Of a stretch of 64,000 bases of DNA, positions 31,691-41,069 are shown piece by piece; positions within the stretch are counted from its first letter, which is position 1, and each line of letters begins with the position of its first letter. Under the pieces are notes generated by a model. The model did not search any database. It saw only the letters and a list, made by a program, of their open reading frames with translations, and was not told the DNA's origin. The stretch comes from JAIBAC01 sp046331095 (lineage in GTDB: Bacteria > Actinomycetota > Acidimicrobiia > UBA2766): positions 1,116,001-1,180,000 of the forward strand of contig JAXLRM010000004.1 of the NCBI GenBank assembly GCA_046331095.1, read 5' to 3'. The position numbers and the translations under genes are program-made.

Positions 31691-32866
31691 ATGTCGAAGG
31701 CGCTGCCGAGGACGCTCAAGTTCATCCTCGACGCAGCCCTGCCGCGGCGGGCGAGCCCCGACGCCCCGCCCCGGCCCGGTCTGAACCCGTCGCTGTTCGC
31801 CCACGTCGCCATGGACGAGGCGATCATCGCAGGGGCGATGGGGCCGAACCGCTTCCCGCGCTCGAACGACTACGTCCGCGTCGCCCTCGAGCTCGAGGAG
31901 GCGCACGACTTCTACCGCAGCCGCGGCTGGCTCGAGCGCCCGCGCTCGTACCATCGCGTGCCGCCGCCGCTGGCCGACCCGCTCGTGATCCCGTCGATGA
32001 CGGTCACCGGTCGTCGCTTCGAGAAGGTCATGTTCGAGAGCGGCTTCGAGCCACATCCCGGTGAGCCGGGCGGGGAGCGCTGGCAGGGCTTCGTCCCCAA
32101 CCACATCGCGCATGCCTGGATGCTGCGCCACCCCGGCGACGAGCCGCGCCCGTGGGTGGTCTGCCTGCACGGCTTCGGCATGGGCATCCCCGTCGCCGAC
32201 CTCGTCGGCTTCCGCGGGACCCACATCCACAAGGAGCTCGGCTACAACGTGCTCATGCCGGTCCTGCCCCTGCACGGGCCGCGCAAGGTCACCTTCCTCG
32301 GCGGCGAGGCCTTCATATCCTTCGACATCCTCAACGGCGTGATCGGCATGGCCAACGCCGTCTGGGACGTACGCCGTCTCCTGAGCTGGGTGCGCACCCA
32401 GGACCCCGTCTCGGTGGGCTTGTACGGCGTCTCGCTCGGGGGCTGCGCGACGGCGCTCTCGGCCGGATTCGTGGGCGACCTCGACTTCGTGGTCGCCGGG
32501 ATCCCCGTCGCCGACCTCCTCGGCCTGTTCCGCTCCCACGCTCCCGCCAACGTGACACGCCGCGCTGAGGAGTACGGGATCTTCTCCGACGAGACCGACG
32601 CCGTGCTGTCGGTGACGCGTCCGACCACTTTCGCGTCCCAGGTCGGCAGCGAGCGCAGCTACATCTATGCCGGAATCGGCGACCGCATGGCGCTGCCCGA
32701 GCAGGCGCACACGCTCTGGAAGCACTGGGGCGAACCGCGCATACTGTGGTATCCGGGCAACCACGTGGGCTACCTGTGGTCGAGCGACGTGCGGCACTTC
32801 GTCGACGAAGTCCTCACGGCTCACGCATCGAGGGACGGCGACGAGCGCGGTTTGCACGTGGCTTGA
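31691..32866 (+). CDS. alpha/beta hydrolase-fold protein
   Basis: The 391-residue protein has a hydrolase fold with PWVVCLHGFGMGIP (oxyanion strand), nucleophile elbow GLYGVSLGGCATAL (Ser in GVSLGG), and GIGDRMALPEQAHTLWKHWG with WYPGNHVGYLW (candidate Asp and His). N-terminal residues before about 90 are unlike typical members. ATG 31691 is the first canonical start, but the frame is open and coding-like further upstream (FSRNLNRSLGRLAPAR), so the start is uncertain. With the following WS/DGAT gene it may act in neutral lipid turnover (inference). Confidence 0.8.
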   Translation: MSKALPRTLKFILDAALPRRASPDAPPRPGLNPSLFAHVAMDEAIIAGAMGPNRFPRSNDYVRVALELEEAHDFYRSRGWLERPRSYHRVPPPLADPLVIPSMTVTGRRFEKVMFESGFEPHPGEPGGERWQGFVPNHIAHAWMLRHPGDEPRPWVVCLHGFGMGIPVADLVGFRGTHIHKELGYNVLMPVLPLHGPRKVTFLGGEAFISFDILNGVIGMANAVWDVRRLLSWVRTQDPVSVGLYGVSLGGCATALSAGFVGDLDFVVAGIPVADLLGLFRSHAPANVTRRAEEYGIFSDETDAVLSVTRPTTFASQVGSERSYIYAGIGDRMALPEQAHTLWKHWGEPRILWYPGNHVGYLWSSDVRHFVDEVLTAHASRDGDERGLHVA

Positions 32867-32881
32867 CGAGGGGGGGCGACG

Positions 32882-34327
32882 ATGACCGTCCAGCAGATGG
32901 CTGGGGTCGACGCCGGTTTCCTCTACCTCGAGACGCCGACGCTGCACATGCACACGCTCAAGGTCGCGGTGATCGACCCCTCCGGTGTGCCCGGCGGGTA
33001 CACGCCGGCGAACCTGCGCGCCCTCCTCGCCGCCACGTTGCCGAGCCTCCCCGGCTTCCGGCGCAGGCTCGTGCGCGTCCCGCTCGAGATGACCCATCCG
33101 GTCTGGATCGAGGACCCCGACTTCGACCTCGACCGCCACGTCCGCTTCGTGCGTGCGCCCGCGCCGGGCGACCAGGCCGCCCTGTGCCGTGTCGTCGGCG
33201 ACATGGCAGCCGACCAGCTCCCCCAGGACCGGCCGTTGTGGGAGATGGTCGTGGTCGAGGGCCTCGAAGGCGGCAGGATCGGCATCGCCGTCAAGATCCA
33301 CCACGCTCTCGCCGACGGTGGCGCGGCCGTGGCGATGCTCAACAACGTCCTCACGGCGGAGCCGGGCTCGGCTCCCTCGGGCGAGGACGACTGGGTGCCC
33401 GACCCGATGCCGACGCGGTGGAAGCTCACACGCATGGCCTTGCACGGCGTGATGATGCGCATCGTGCTGTTCCCGGTGGTGATGTGGCGGGCGCTGCGCG
33501 GCCGCGTCCAGATCCTCTGGAGACGTGTCCGTGGCATCAGGCGCCGCGCCGCCCTGTTCCGCACTCCACCGACGCCGTGGAACGGGTCTCTCACCACCCA
33601 CCGAGTGTTCGCGACGGCGCGCCTGCCCCTCGGTGATCTCAAAGCGGTGAGGCGTGCCACGGGCGTTTCGGTCAACGACGTGTTCCTCGCCGTCTGCGCC
33701 GGCGCCCTCCGGTCGTACCTGCAGGCCCACGGGATCGCCACGGATGCACCGCTCGTGTCGAGTGTCCCGGTGGGAACCGACCGGCGTGGCGATGCCGCCG
33801 CGCCGCGCCTGGTCGGCAACAAGCTGTCGACGATATTCAGCTTGTTGCCGACGAACGAGGCCGACCCGCTCGAGCGTGTGCGCATCGTGCACGAGACCAC
33901 CAAGGGCGAGAAGGCCGAGCTCGCGATCAAGGGCGAGTCGATGCTCGAGGAGCTGGCCGAGTACCGCCCGCCGAAGCTCACGTCGTGGGCGATGCGCACC
34001 TACTCGCGTCACCGCCTCGCCGACCGGCACAGGGCGCCGATCAACCTCGTGACCTCCAATGTGCCGGGGCCGCGCGAGCCGCTGCAGATCGGCGGGGCCA
34101 AGCTGGTCGAGATCTACTCGGTCGGGCCGATCCTCGAGGGGATCGGCCTCAACGTGACCGGCTGGAGCTACGTCGACACCCTCTACCTGGGCCTGGTCGC
34201 CTGCCCCGAGGCGATCCCCGACCTCGACCACATGGGAACCCTGTTCGAGGCGGCGCTCGTCGAACTCGTGGAGGCCGTCTCAGACGATCGCGAGCATGCG
34301 CTCGAGGGCGACGCGCGCCCAGCGTGA
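32882..34327 (+). CDS. wax ester synthase/diacylglycerol acyltransferase (WS/DGAT)
   Basis: The 481-residue acyltransferase makes storage triacylglycerols or wax esters from acyl-CoA. The catalytic motif HHALADG has His140-His141 and Asp145. Other family marks are MAGVDAGFLYLETP at the N-terminus, PLWEMVVVEG and the C-terminal PINLVTSNVPGPREPL. ATG 32882 follows GAGGGGGG. Its last 48 bases overlap the 3' end of nadA on the opposite strand. Storage-lipid synthesis fits the adjacent acyl-CoA and hydrolase genes. Confidence 0.93.
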   Translation: MTVQQMAGVDAGFLYLETPTLHMHTLKVAVIDPSGVPGGYTPANLRALLAATLPSLPGFRRRLVRVPLEMTHPVWIEDPDFDLDRHVRFVRAPAPGDQAALCRVVGDMAADQLPQDRPLWEMVVVEGLEGGRIGIAVKIHHALADGGAAVAMLNNVLTAEPGSAPSGEDDWVPDPMPTRWKLTRMALHGVMMRIVLFPVVMWRALRGRVQILWRRVRGIRRRAALFRTPPTPWNGSLTTHRVFATARLPLGDLKAVRRATGVSVNDVFLAVCAGALRSYLQAHGIATDAPLVSSVPVGTDRRGDAAAPRLVGNKLSTIFSLLPTNEADPLERVRIVHETTKGEKAELAIKGESMLEELAEYRPPKLTSWAMRTYSRHRLADRHRAPINLVTSNVPGPREPLQIGGAKLVEIYSVGPILEGIGLNVTGWSYVDTLYLGLVACPEAIPDLDHMGTLFEAALVELVEAVSDDREHALEGDARPA

Positions 34328-35386
34328 CGTGTCGGCGTCGACGCTGACCTGGTTCACGACGTCGCCGTCGACGAGGCTCTCGAGCGTCCACGCCAGGTGC
34401 GGGGCGTCGATGCGGAACATCGTCGAGCACGGGCACACGAGCGGGTCGAGCGAGAACACATCGACGCCGCGTGCCGCCGACTCCACGCGGAGGCGGTCGA
34501 CCATGTGGATCTCGGTGCCCACCGCCCAACGCGTGCCGGAGGGTGCGTCACGGATCGTGCGCAGGATGACCTCGGTCGAGCCGACGAAGTCCGCCAGCGA
34601 GACGACGTCGTGGGAGCACTCGGGGTGGACGATCACGTTGACGTCGGGGTCCGCCTCGCGCGCGGCGGCGACCTGGTCCGGTGTGAAGCGCTGGTGCACG
34701 GAGCAGTGGCCGCGCCAGAGCAGGATCGGCGCCTCCTTGATGTCGCGCTCGTCGAGACCGCCCTGGACTTCGCGGGGGTTCCAGACCCTGCAGTCGTCGA
34801 GGGAGTAGCCCATCGAGATGGCGGTGTTGCGGCCCAGGTGCTGGTCGGGGAAGAAGAGGACCTTGTCGGCGCCCTGGTCGCCGTAGGCCCACTCGAGCAC
34901 CGCGCGGGCGTTCGACGACGTGCAGACCGCGCCGCCGTGCTCGCCGACGAAGGCCTTCAGGGCGGCGGAGGAGTTCATGTACGTGATCGGCACGACGGCG
35001 TCGGTCCCGTAGACCGCGTCGATGTCGTCCCACGCGTCGAGGACCTGGTCGAGGTGGGCCATGTCGGCCATCGAGCAGCCGGCGTTGAGGTCGGGGAGCA
35101 CGACGATCTGGTGCTCGCCGGTGAGGATGTCGGCGGACTCGGCCATGAAGTGGACGCCGCAGAACACGATGAAGTCGGCCTCGGGGTGGTCGGCGGCGTG
35201 GCGGGCGAGCTTGAAGGAGTCCCCGGTCGCGTCGGCCCAGCGGAAGACCTCCTCGCGCTGGTAGTGGTGGCCGAGGACGAGGAGGCGGTCGCCGAGCTCC
35301 GTCTTGGCGGCGGCGATACGGGTCGCGAGCTCGTCGTCGGAGGCCGACGTGTACTCCGCGGCAAGCTGGCGTTGAAGGCGGATCAT
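34280..35386 (-). CDS. nadA: quinolinate synthase
   Basis: NadA condenses iminoaspartate with dihydroxyacetone phosphate to quinolinate for NAD. The 368-residue product has LGHHYQREEV, FCGVHFMAESA, PDLNAGCSMADM, GHCSVHQRF, HPECSHDVVS and PLVCPCSTMFR; Cys in the last three groups are the expected 4Fe-4S ligands. ATG 35386 follows GAGGAGGG. nadB and nadC are not in the window, so nadA is unlinked here. Confidence 0.95.
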   Translation of the reverse strand: MIRLQRQLAAEYTSASDDELATRIAAAKTELGDRLLVLGHHYQREEVFRWADATGDSFKLARHAADHPEADFIVFCGVHFMAESADILTGEHQIVVLPDLNAGCSMADMAHLDQVLDAWDDIDAVYGTDAVVPITYMNSSAALKAFVGEHGGAVCTSSNARAVLEWAYGDQGADKVLFFPDQHLGRNTAISMGYSLDDCRVWNPREVQGGLDERDIKEAPILLWRGHCSVHQRFTPDQVAAAREADPDVNVIVHPECSHDVVSLADFVGSTEVILRTIRDAPSGTRWAVGTEIHMVDRLRVESAARGVDVFSLDPLVCPCSTMFRIDAPHLAWTLESLVDGDVVNQVSVDADTSRWARVALERMLAIV

Positions 35387-35636
35387 CTCGATGCCCTCCT
35401 CGGCGGTGCGGCAGGCACCGCCTCTATGTCCACGCCGAAGTCCGGCGGTGCCGGAAGGGTCCGGCTGTCCCGGTCGGCCGGTGAGGCGGTTCCCGTCACC
35501 TCACGGGGATGTCGGCCCCGGGACTCGATCGTGCAGCTCTGTGCGAGCGGGAACGAGCTCACCGGGAACTTTACCACCGCTGTTGTGTCCCGGCCGGTCC
35601 CCGGCCGGCCCCGACGGGGCCCTTCCGCGGCCCTTC

Positions 35637-35748
35637 CCAAACGCGGGCGGTGTGGACCGCTGGCGGGTCATCCTGCCCGCGTTTGGAGGGGGGGCCTTCG
35701 CAAACGCGGGCGGTGTGTGTCGCTGGCGGGTCATCCGGCCCGCGTTTG
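35637..35748. repeat. hairpin repeat family B, two copies between divergent genes
   Basis: Units at about 35637-35686 and 35701-35748 have CAAACGCGGGC/GCCCGCGTTTG arms and interiors ending in CTGGCGGGTCATCC. They lie in the 459-base gap between nadA (leftward) and the MFS gene (rightward), both of which start here, so these copies cannot be terminators for either gene. Confidence 0.88.
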
Positions 35749-35785
35749 GAGTTAGCGAAACGAATGCGTTGCGTTTTGGCCCGGG

Positions 35786-35816
35786 CTGTGGCTAACGTAC
35801 TTGCGATACGCCACAG
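35786..35816. promoter_or_regulatory. candidate operator (inverted repeat) before MFS exporter
   Basis: CTGTGGC at 35786-35792 and GCCACAG at 35810-35816 form a 7-bp inverted repeat with a 17-base spacer. The spacer contains CGTA and TACG (35796-35810). It lies 29 bases before the GTG of the exporter, where a TetR repressor could bind; the linked TetR gene is the obvious candidate. Confidence 0.4.
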
Positions 35817-35845
35817 TCTCGAAAAGCACCACGCAGGAGACCCAG

Positions 35846-37486
35846 GTGACCGCAGCCGCCGAGACCACCGCCCCCGCCCTCGCCGAAGCACCCGAGGTGA
35901 ACCCGCGCCGGTGGGCCGTGTTGGGGGTCCTCTGTTTCAGCCTGCTCGTCATCGGCATCGACAACACGATCCTCAACGTCGCGATCCCGACGATTTCCCG
36001 CGACCTCGGCGCCACGTCCGGCCAGCTCCAGTGGATGATCGACTCCTACACGCTGATCTTCGCAGGGCTGCTCCTCGTGGCCGGCAGCCTCGGCGACCGC
36101 TTCGGGCGCAAGGGAGCGCTCGCGATCGGCCTCCTGATCTTCGGGGCGGGCAGCGTCCTGTCCGCGCTGACGAGCACCCCGGGCCAGCTCATCGTCACAC
36201 GCGGGATCATGGGCATCGGGGCCGCGTTCATCATGCCGACCACGCTGTCGATCATCACCAACGTCTTCCCGGCCAGCGAACGCCCCAAGGCAATCGCGGT
36301 GTGGGCCGGCTTCTCGGCACTCGGGATCGCGATCGGTCCCGTCACCGGTGGCTTCCTGCTCGAGCACTTCTGGTGGGGATCGGTGTTCCTCGTCAATGTT
36401 CCCGTCGTGATCGTCGCTCTCGTCCTGGGCCACTTCATGGTGCCGACCTCGAAGGACCCGGCAGCGCCCAGGGTCGACTGGGTCGGCGCGGCGTTGTCGG
36501 TGACAGGCCTTGTAACCGTGGTCTACGCGATCATCGAGGCGCCCGGCTGGGGCTGGACCTCACCGCGCACGCTGGGCACGGCCGCTCTCGGGGCCGTGGT
36601 CGTGACGGCCTTCGTGGCGTGGGAGCGGCGCTGCGCCGAGCCCATGCTCGACGTCACGGTCTTCAAGAACCGGCGCTTCAGCGGTGCCAGCATCGCGATC
36701 ACGCTCGTGTTCTTCGCGATGTTGGGCTCGATGTTCCTCAACTCCCAGTACCTGCAGTTCGTGCTCGGCTACGACGCCCTCTCCGCCGGCCTCGCGATCA
36801 CGCCGGTCGCCCTCTCCATCGTGGTGTTCGCCCAGATCGGAATACGTCTCGCAGCCCGCATCGGCACGCGCCCGGTGGTCGCGCTCGGGTTCCTCGGAGT
36901 GGCCGCCTCGATGCTGGTACTCGCCACCGTGGGCGTCGACTCGGGTTACACGCCGATCCTCGTCAGCATCCTCCTGCTCGGCGCCGGGATGGGGACCGCG
37001 ATGTCCCCGGCGACGGAATCGATCATGAGCACCCTGCCCAAGGCCAAGGCCGGTGTGGGTTCGGCCGTCAACGACACCACCCGCCAGATCGGAGGTGCCC
37101 TCGGCGTCGCAGTGCTCGGCAGCGTGTTCGCCTCCTACTACGTGAACCACCTCGGTGCAGCCGTCACGGGCCTGCCGCCCGAAGCCGCCCAGGCGGCACG
37201 CGACTCGATCGCAGGCGCCCTCCACGCGGCACAGGCCATCGGCGGCGAACGCGGCGGTGCCCTCGCGGCCGCTGCCATGCAGGCCTTCGTGGACGCCAAG
37301 AACGTCGCCGTCGTGGTCGGTGCTGTCGTGGCGGGCCTCGGAGCGGTCGTCGCCGCGGTTTTCCTGCCCTCGCGGGCACGTCCAGGTGACGAAGACGCCT
37401 CCGGTGACGCCGACCTCGAGTCAGACGACCTCGAGTCCGCCGACCCCGGAAGTGCCCTCGACGCCGAACTCGAGGTGGCCACTTGA
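35846..37486 (+). CDS. MFS drug-type exporter (DHA2/EmrB-QacA family)
   Basis: The 546-residue protein has the many hydrophobic segments expected of 14-helix DHA2 transporters. It carries motif A GSLGDRFGRKGAL, motif B-like TRGIMGIGAAFIMP, and motif C-like GFSALGIAIGPVTGG. The tail is acidic (DASGDADLESDDLE). GTG 35846 follows GGAGA. It is probably a proton-driven efflux pump; the substrate is unknown. The TetR gene follows after 19 bases and is a likely regulator. Confidence 0.9.
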   Translation: MTAAAETTAPALAEAPEVNPRRWAVLGVLCFSLLVIGIDNTILNVAIPTISRDLGATSGQLQWMIDSYTLIFAGLLLVAGSLGDRFGRKGALAIGLLIFGAGSVLSALTSTPGQLIVTRGIMGIGAAFIMPTTLSIITNVFPASERPKAIAVWAGFSALGIAIGPVTGGFLLEHFWWGSVFLVNVPVVIVALVLGHFMVPTSKDPAAPRVDWVGAALSVTGLVTVVYAIIEAPGWGWTSPRTLGTAALGAVVVTAFVAWERRCAEPMLDVTVFKNRRFSGASIAITLVFFAMLGSMFLNSQYLQFVLGYDALSAGLAITPVALSIVVFAQIGIRLAARIGTRPVVALGFLGVAASMLVLATVGVDSGYTPILVSILLLGAGMGTAMSPATESIMSTLPKAKAGVGSAVNDTTRQIGGALGVAVLGSVFASYYVNHLGAAVTGLPPEAAQAARDSIAGALHAAQAIGGERGGALAAAAMQAFVDAKNVAVVVGAVVAGLGAVVAAVFLPSRARPGDEDASGDADLESDDLESADPGSALDAELEVAT

Positions 37487-37505
37487 GCCCCGCACACACG
37501 CCATC

Positions 37506-38156
37506 ATGGTGCTCATGAAAGCGCTGCTCCCGGATTCGAACGCCGCGTCGGGCGAGACCCGAGGCGAGACCGGAGGCGAGACCCGAGGACGGGGCCGACC
37601 TCGCAGCGCCGTCGCGCACCGGGCCATCCTCGATGCTGCGATCGAGATCCTCGCGGAAGGCGGGATCGAGTCCGTCACCGTCGAGGGGATCGCGGCACGT
37701 GCGCGTGTCGCCAAGACGACGATCTATCGCCGCTGGCCCAACAAGGAGCTCCTCCTCGTCGAGGCGGTGTCCAGTGTGGTCAGGGGCGAGGAGGCCCTGC
37801 CCGACCACGGCAACATCCGCGACGACCTCCTCGACCTCGCTCGTTCGGTGCGGACCCGCTACGCCGACGGTCCGCTCGGGCGCATCCTGCCGGCCCTCCT
37901 CAGCTCGCAGCTCAGGCGACCTGAGTTCGCCGCGGTCGTACGCGAGCAGATCATCGAGCCGCGGCGTGCGTTCGTGCTCGGCATCGTCGAGCGTGCCGTC
38001 GAACGGGGTGAGCTGCGTTCCGGCGTCGACTCCGAGCTCGTGTTCGACATGGTCATCGCCCCGGTCTTCTACGGCGCCGTCGTCCTGGGCCGGCTCCCGG
38101 ACGAGCGGGCGCTGGTGCACATGGTCGACCTCGTGCTCGACGGCTGCCGCACCTGA
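37506..38156 (+). CDS. TetR-family transcriptional regulator
   Basis: The 216-residue protein has an N-terminal HTH (AILDAAIEILAEGGIESVTVEGIAARARVAKTTIYRRW, near residues 40-75) and a ligand domain of TetR_C_33-like type. A repeat of GETRG units (residues 17-29) precedes the HTH; it is encoded by a short tandem repeat at about 37550-37590. ATG 37506 or 37515 may start it. It is probably the autoregulator of the MFS gene upstream. It is not the KstR repressor by location. Confidence 0.88.
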   Translation: MVLMKALLPDSNAASGETRGETGGETRGRGRPRSAVAHRAILDAAIEILAEGGIESVTVEGIAARARVAKTTIYRRWPNKELLLVEAVSSVVRGEEALPDHGNIRDDLLDLARSVRTRYADGPLGRILPALLSSQLRRPEFAAVVREQIIEPRRAFVLGIVERAVERGELRSGVDSELVFDMVIAPVFYGAVVLGRLPDERALVHMVDLVLDGCRT

Positions 38157-38178
38157 ACCCGCACCCCGAACACACACC

Positions 38179-38184
38179 TACGAT
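38179..38184 (+). promoter_or_regulatory. predicted -10 element (TACGAT) for leaderless uvrC mRNA
   Basis: TACGAT is followed by six bases, then GTG 38191 (and ATG 38194). No ribosome binding site is present, so a leaderless transcript is likely. Confidence 0.45.
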
Positions 38185-38190
38185 GACGCT

Positions 38191-40164
38191 GTGATGCGGC
38201 GTCCCGACGTACCGATCCCCACCGAGCCAGGCGCCTACCTCTTCCGCGACGCCCACGGGCGCGTGCTCTACGTCGGCAAGGCCAAGAACCTGCGCGCCCG
38301 GCTCGCGAACTACTTCGCCGCACCGAACCGCATGCACCCCCGCACGGCGGCGATGGTCGAGGCCGCCGACTCCGTCGAGTGGGTCCTCGCCGACGGCGAG
38401 GTCGAGGCGCTCATGCTGGAGTACTCCCTCATCAAGGAGCACCGGCCGCGCTTCAACGTCCGCCTCCGCGACGACAAGAGCTACCCGTACCTCGCGATCA
38501 CGCTGAACCAGGAGTGGCCGCGGCCGATGGTGGTGCGCGGCCGCAAGCGCCGCGGAGTCCGGTACTTCGGCCCTTACGCCCACGCGTACGCGATCCGCGA
38601 GACGCTCGACCTGCTGTTGCGAACGTTCCCCGTCCGCACCTGCAGCGACGGCAAGTTCCGCCAGCACGAACGCCTCGGGCGGCCGTGCCTGTACTTCCAC
38701 ATCGAGCGGTGCTGCGGCCCGTGCGTGGGCAAGGTCGACCACGAGGCCTACGACAAGCTCACGGCCGACCTGATCGCGTTCCTCGAGGGCGACCACAAGC
38801 CGGTGATCGAGCGGCTCGAAGCGCAGATGCACGCTGCCGCCGCCGCGCTCGAGTTCGAGCACGCGGCGAGGCTGCGCGACCAGCTCCACAGCGTCCGGCG
38901 CGCCTCCGAGCGTCAGCAGCTCGTTGGCGACCGCCGCATCGACATCGACGTCGTAGGTACGGCTGGCGACGAGCTCGAGACAGCGGTGCAGGTGTTCTGC
39001 ATCCGTGGGGGCCGCATCACGGGCCAGAAGGGCTTCATCGTCGACAACGTCGAGGAGAAGAGTCCGCCCGACCTCCTGCGAGACGTGCTCCTCGAGCTCT
39101 ACGCCGGATCCGACGACGTGCCGCGGCGCATCGAGGTGCCCGTGATGCCGGCCGAAGCCGGGATCCTGTCGGAGCTGTTCACCCAGCGCAGAGCTGCGCT
39201 CGAGGACACCCGGGGCAGCGGCCGCGACGGCACCCGCGCAGGTTCGCTTGCGCTCACGACCGGCGACCCCGGCATGGCCAACCACGAGACCGGCAGGGCA
39301 CGGGGGGGTCGTGTCGCGATCCACGTCCCCCAGCGCGGGAAGGTGCGCACGCTGTTGGAGACCGTCACCGCCAACGCCGAGTCGGTGTTCCGAACGTCGC
39401 GGCTGCGGCGCCAGTCCGACCACAACGCCCGTGCCCGGGCGCTGAACGACCTGCAGGACGCCCTCGGTCTCGCCGATGCGCCTCTGCGGATCGAGTGCTA
39501 CGACATCAGCCAGGTGCAGGGCTCGAACCCGGTGGCGTCGATGGTCGTCTTCGAGGACGGCATCGCCAAGAAGGCGGACTACCGCCGCTTCGCGATCCGC
39601 GGCGTCGAAGGCCAGGACGACTTCGCGATGATGCGCGAGGCGCTCACGCGACGTTTCACGAGCCTGCTGCGCGAACGGGCGAAGCCGGTCGAGGAGCGGT
39701 CCCGGTTCCAGTACCCGCCCGGGCTGCTCCTCGTCGACGGTGGCCGCGGCCAGCTCAACGTCGCGCTCGAGGTCCTCGATGTGCTCGGCCTCGACGCCGA
39801 GATCCCCGCCGCCGGGCTCGCGAAGCGCTTCGAGGAGGTTTACGTGCCGGGCGAGCCGGACCCGCTGCAACTCCCGCGCGGGTCCGAGGCCCTCTACCTG
39901 CTGCAGCGCGTGCGTGACGAAGCCCACCGTTTCGCGGTGACGTATCATCGCAGCCGCCGCGACACGGCCATGACGAAGTCGATCCTCGACGACATCACCG
40001 GGCTTGGCCCGGCACGGCGACGGGCGCTGCTGGTCCGCTTCGGCAGTGTCGAGAGGATGCGCACTGCCGCCCTGGGAGACATCGCCGGGACCCCGGGAGT
40101 GCCCGAGGCCGTGGCCCAGGCCGTCTACGACAAGCTCCACCCCGAGACAGTGGGCACCCCTTGA
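38191..40164 (+). CDS. uvrC: excinuclease ABC subunit C
   Basis: UvrC makes both incisions in nucleotide excision repair. The 657-residue product has a GIY-YIG domain (GAYLFRDAHGRVLYVGKAKNLRAR), a Cys cluster (CSDG, CLYF, CCGPCVG), the UVR motif LEFEHAARLRDQL, the RNase H-like nuclease core (IECYDISQVQG, LLVDGGRGQ) and tandem helix-hairpin-helix motifs (ITGLGPARRRALL). It starts at GTG 38191 or ATG 38194. It overlaps rapZ by four bases and leads the uvrC-rapZ-yvcK operon. Confidence 0.97.
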   Translation: MMRRPDVPIPTEPGAYLFRDAHGRVLYVGKAKNLRARLANYFAAPNRMHPRTAAMVEAADSVEWVLADGEVEALMLEYSLIKEHRPRFNVRLRDDKSYPYLAITLNQEWPRPMVVRGRKRRGVRYFGPYAHAYAIRETLDLLLRTFPVRTCSDGKFRQHERLGRPCLYFHIERCCGPCVGKVDHEAYDKLTADLIAFLEGDHKPVIERLEAQMHAAAAALEFEHAARLRDQLHSVRRASERQQLVGDRRIDIDVVGTAGDELETAVQVFCIRGGRITGQKGFIVDNVEEKSPPDLLRDVLLELYAGSDDVPRRIEVPVMPAEAGILSELFTQRRAALEDTRGSGRDGTRAGSLALTTGDPGMANHETGRARGGRVAIHVPQRGKVRTLLETVTANAESVFRTSRLRRQSDHNARARALNDLQDALGLADAPLRIECYDISQVQGSNPVASMVVFEDGIAKKADYRRFAIRGVEGQDDFAMMREALTRRFTSLLRERAKPVEERSRFQYPPGLLLVDGGRGQLNVALEVLDVLGLDAEIPAAGLAKRFEEVYVPGEPDPLQLPRGSEALYLLQRVRDEAHRFAVTYHRSRRDTAMTKSILDDITGLGPARRRALLVRFGSVERMRTAALGDIAGTPGVPEAVAQAVYDKLHPETVGTP

Positions 40165-41069
40165 GCGATCCGACGACCCCCGAGACCACTGCTGCCCATG
40201 AGCCTCCCGCGACCCAACCGGAGGTCGTGATCGTGACCGGCATGTCCGGCGCGGGACGCTCGACAGCCGCCGACGCGCTCGAGGACATCGGCATGTTCGT
40301 GATCGACAACATGCCACCGGCGCTCATCCCGCGAGTCGTGGACCTCGCGAGCGACCGATCCGAGCACACCCGCATCGCGGTCGGCTGCGACGTGCGCGAG
40401 GGGCAGTTCTTCACCGAGATCGACACTGCCCTCCACCAGCTCGCCGAGCGCGGTGTGCCGGTGCGCATCCTCTTCCTCGACACCTCCGACGAGGTGCTGC
40501 TCAGGCGCTTCGAGGAGTCCCGCCGCCCCCATCCGCTCGGTCGCGGCGAGGGTGTGTCGGCGGGGATCCGTCGCGAACGTGACGTGCTCGCCGGCCTGAA
40601 GTCGCGCGCCGACCTCGTGCTCGACACCTCGGACACGAACGTCCACGAGTTCCGCGCGAAGGTGAAGGGCTACTTCGCCACCGACTCGGGTCCGCACTCG
40701 CTGCACGTGACAGTGCGCAGCTTCGGGTTCAAGCACGGTGCCCCACGCGACGCCGACATGATCCTCGACGTGCGCTTCATCCCGAATCCGTACTGGATCG
40801 AGCAGCTACGCCCGTTCTCGGGCCGTGACGAGCCGGTGCAGGAGTACCTCGCGGCACTGCCCGAGACCGAGGAGTTCCTGGGACACCTCTACGGCCTCGT
40901 CGAGTTCCTCCTGCCGCACTACCTCGCAGAGGGCAAGAGCTACCTGACGATTGCGTTCGGCTGCACCGGCGGCCGGCACCGGTCCGTGTACCTCGCCGAG
41001 CTCCTCGCCGACCACATCGACGCGCTGGGTTACTCGGTCAACGTCGCGCACCGGGACGTCGGCGCGTGA
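40161..41069 (+). CDS. rapZ: RapZ-family nucleotide-binding protein
   Basis: TTG 40161 overlaps the uvrC stop (TTGA). The 302-residue protein has P-loop VTGMSGAGRST, the conserved FVIDNMPP, RRPHPL, DVRFIPNPYW and FGCTGGRHRSV. RapZ is an RNA-binding regulator of cell-wall amino sugar synthesis in E. coli; in actinobacteria its exact role is less clear. The gene is normally followed by yvcK and whiA. Confidence 0.95.
   Translation: MSDPTTPETTAAHEPPATQPEVVIVTGMSGAGRSTAADALEDIGMFVIDNMPPALIPRVVDLASDRSEHTRIAVGCDVREGQFFTEIDTALHQLAERGVPVRILFLDTSDEVLLRRFEESRRPHPLGRGEGVSAGIRRERDVLAGLKSRADLVLDTSDTNVHEFRAKVKGYFATDSGPHSLHVTVRSFGFKHGAPRDADMILDVRFIPNPYWIEQLRPFSGRDEPVQEYLAALPETEEFLGHLYGLVEFLLPHYLAEGKSYLTIAFGCTGGRHRSVYLAELLADHIDALGYSVNVAHRDVGA

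Noticed and set aside
37506..38156. KstR repressor for the sites at 21750 and 27225
   Set aside because: The gene follows an MFS exporter, lies 10 kb away, and there is no sequence feature tying it to KstR.
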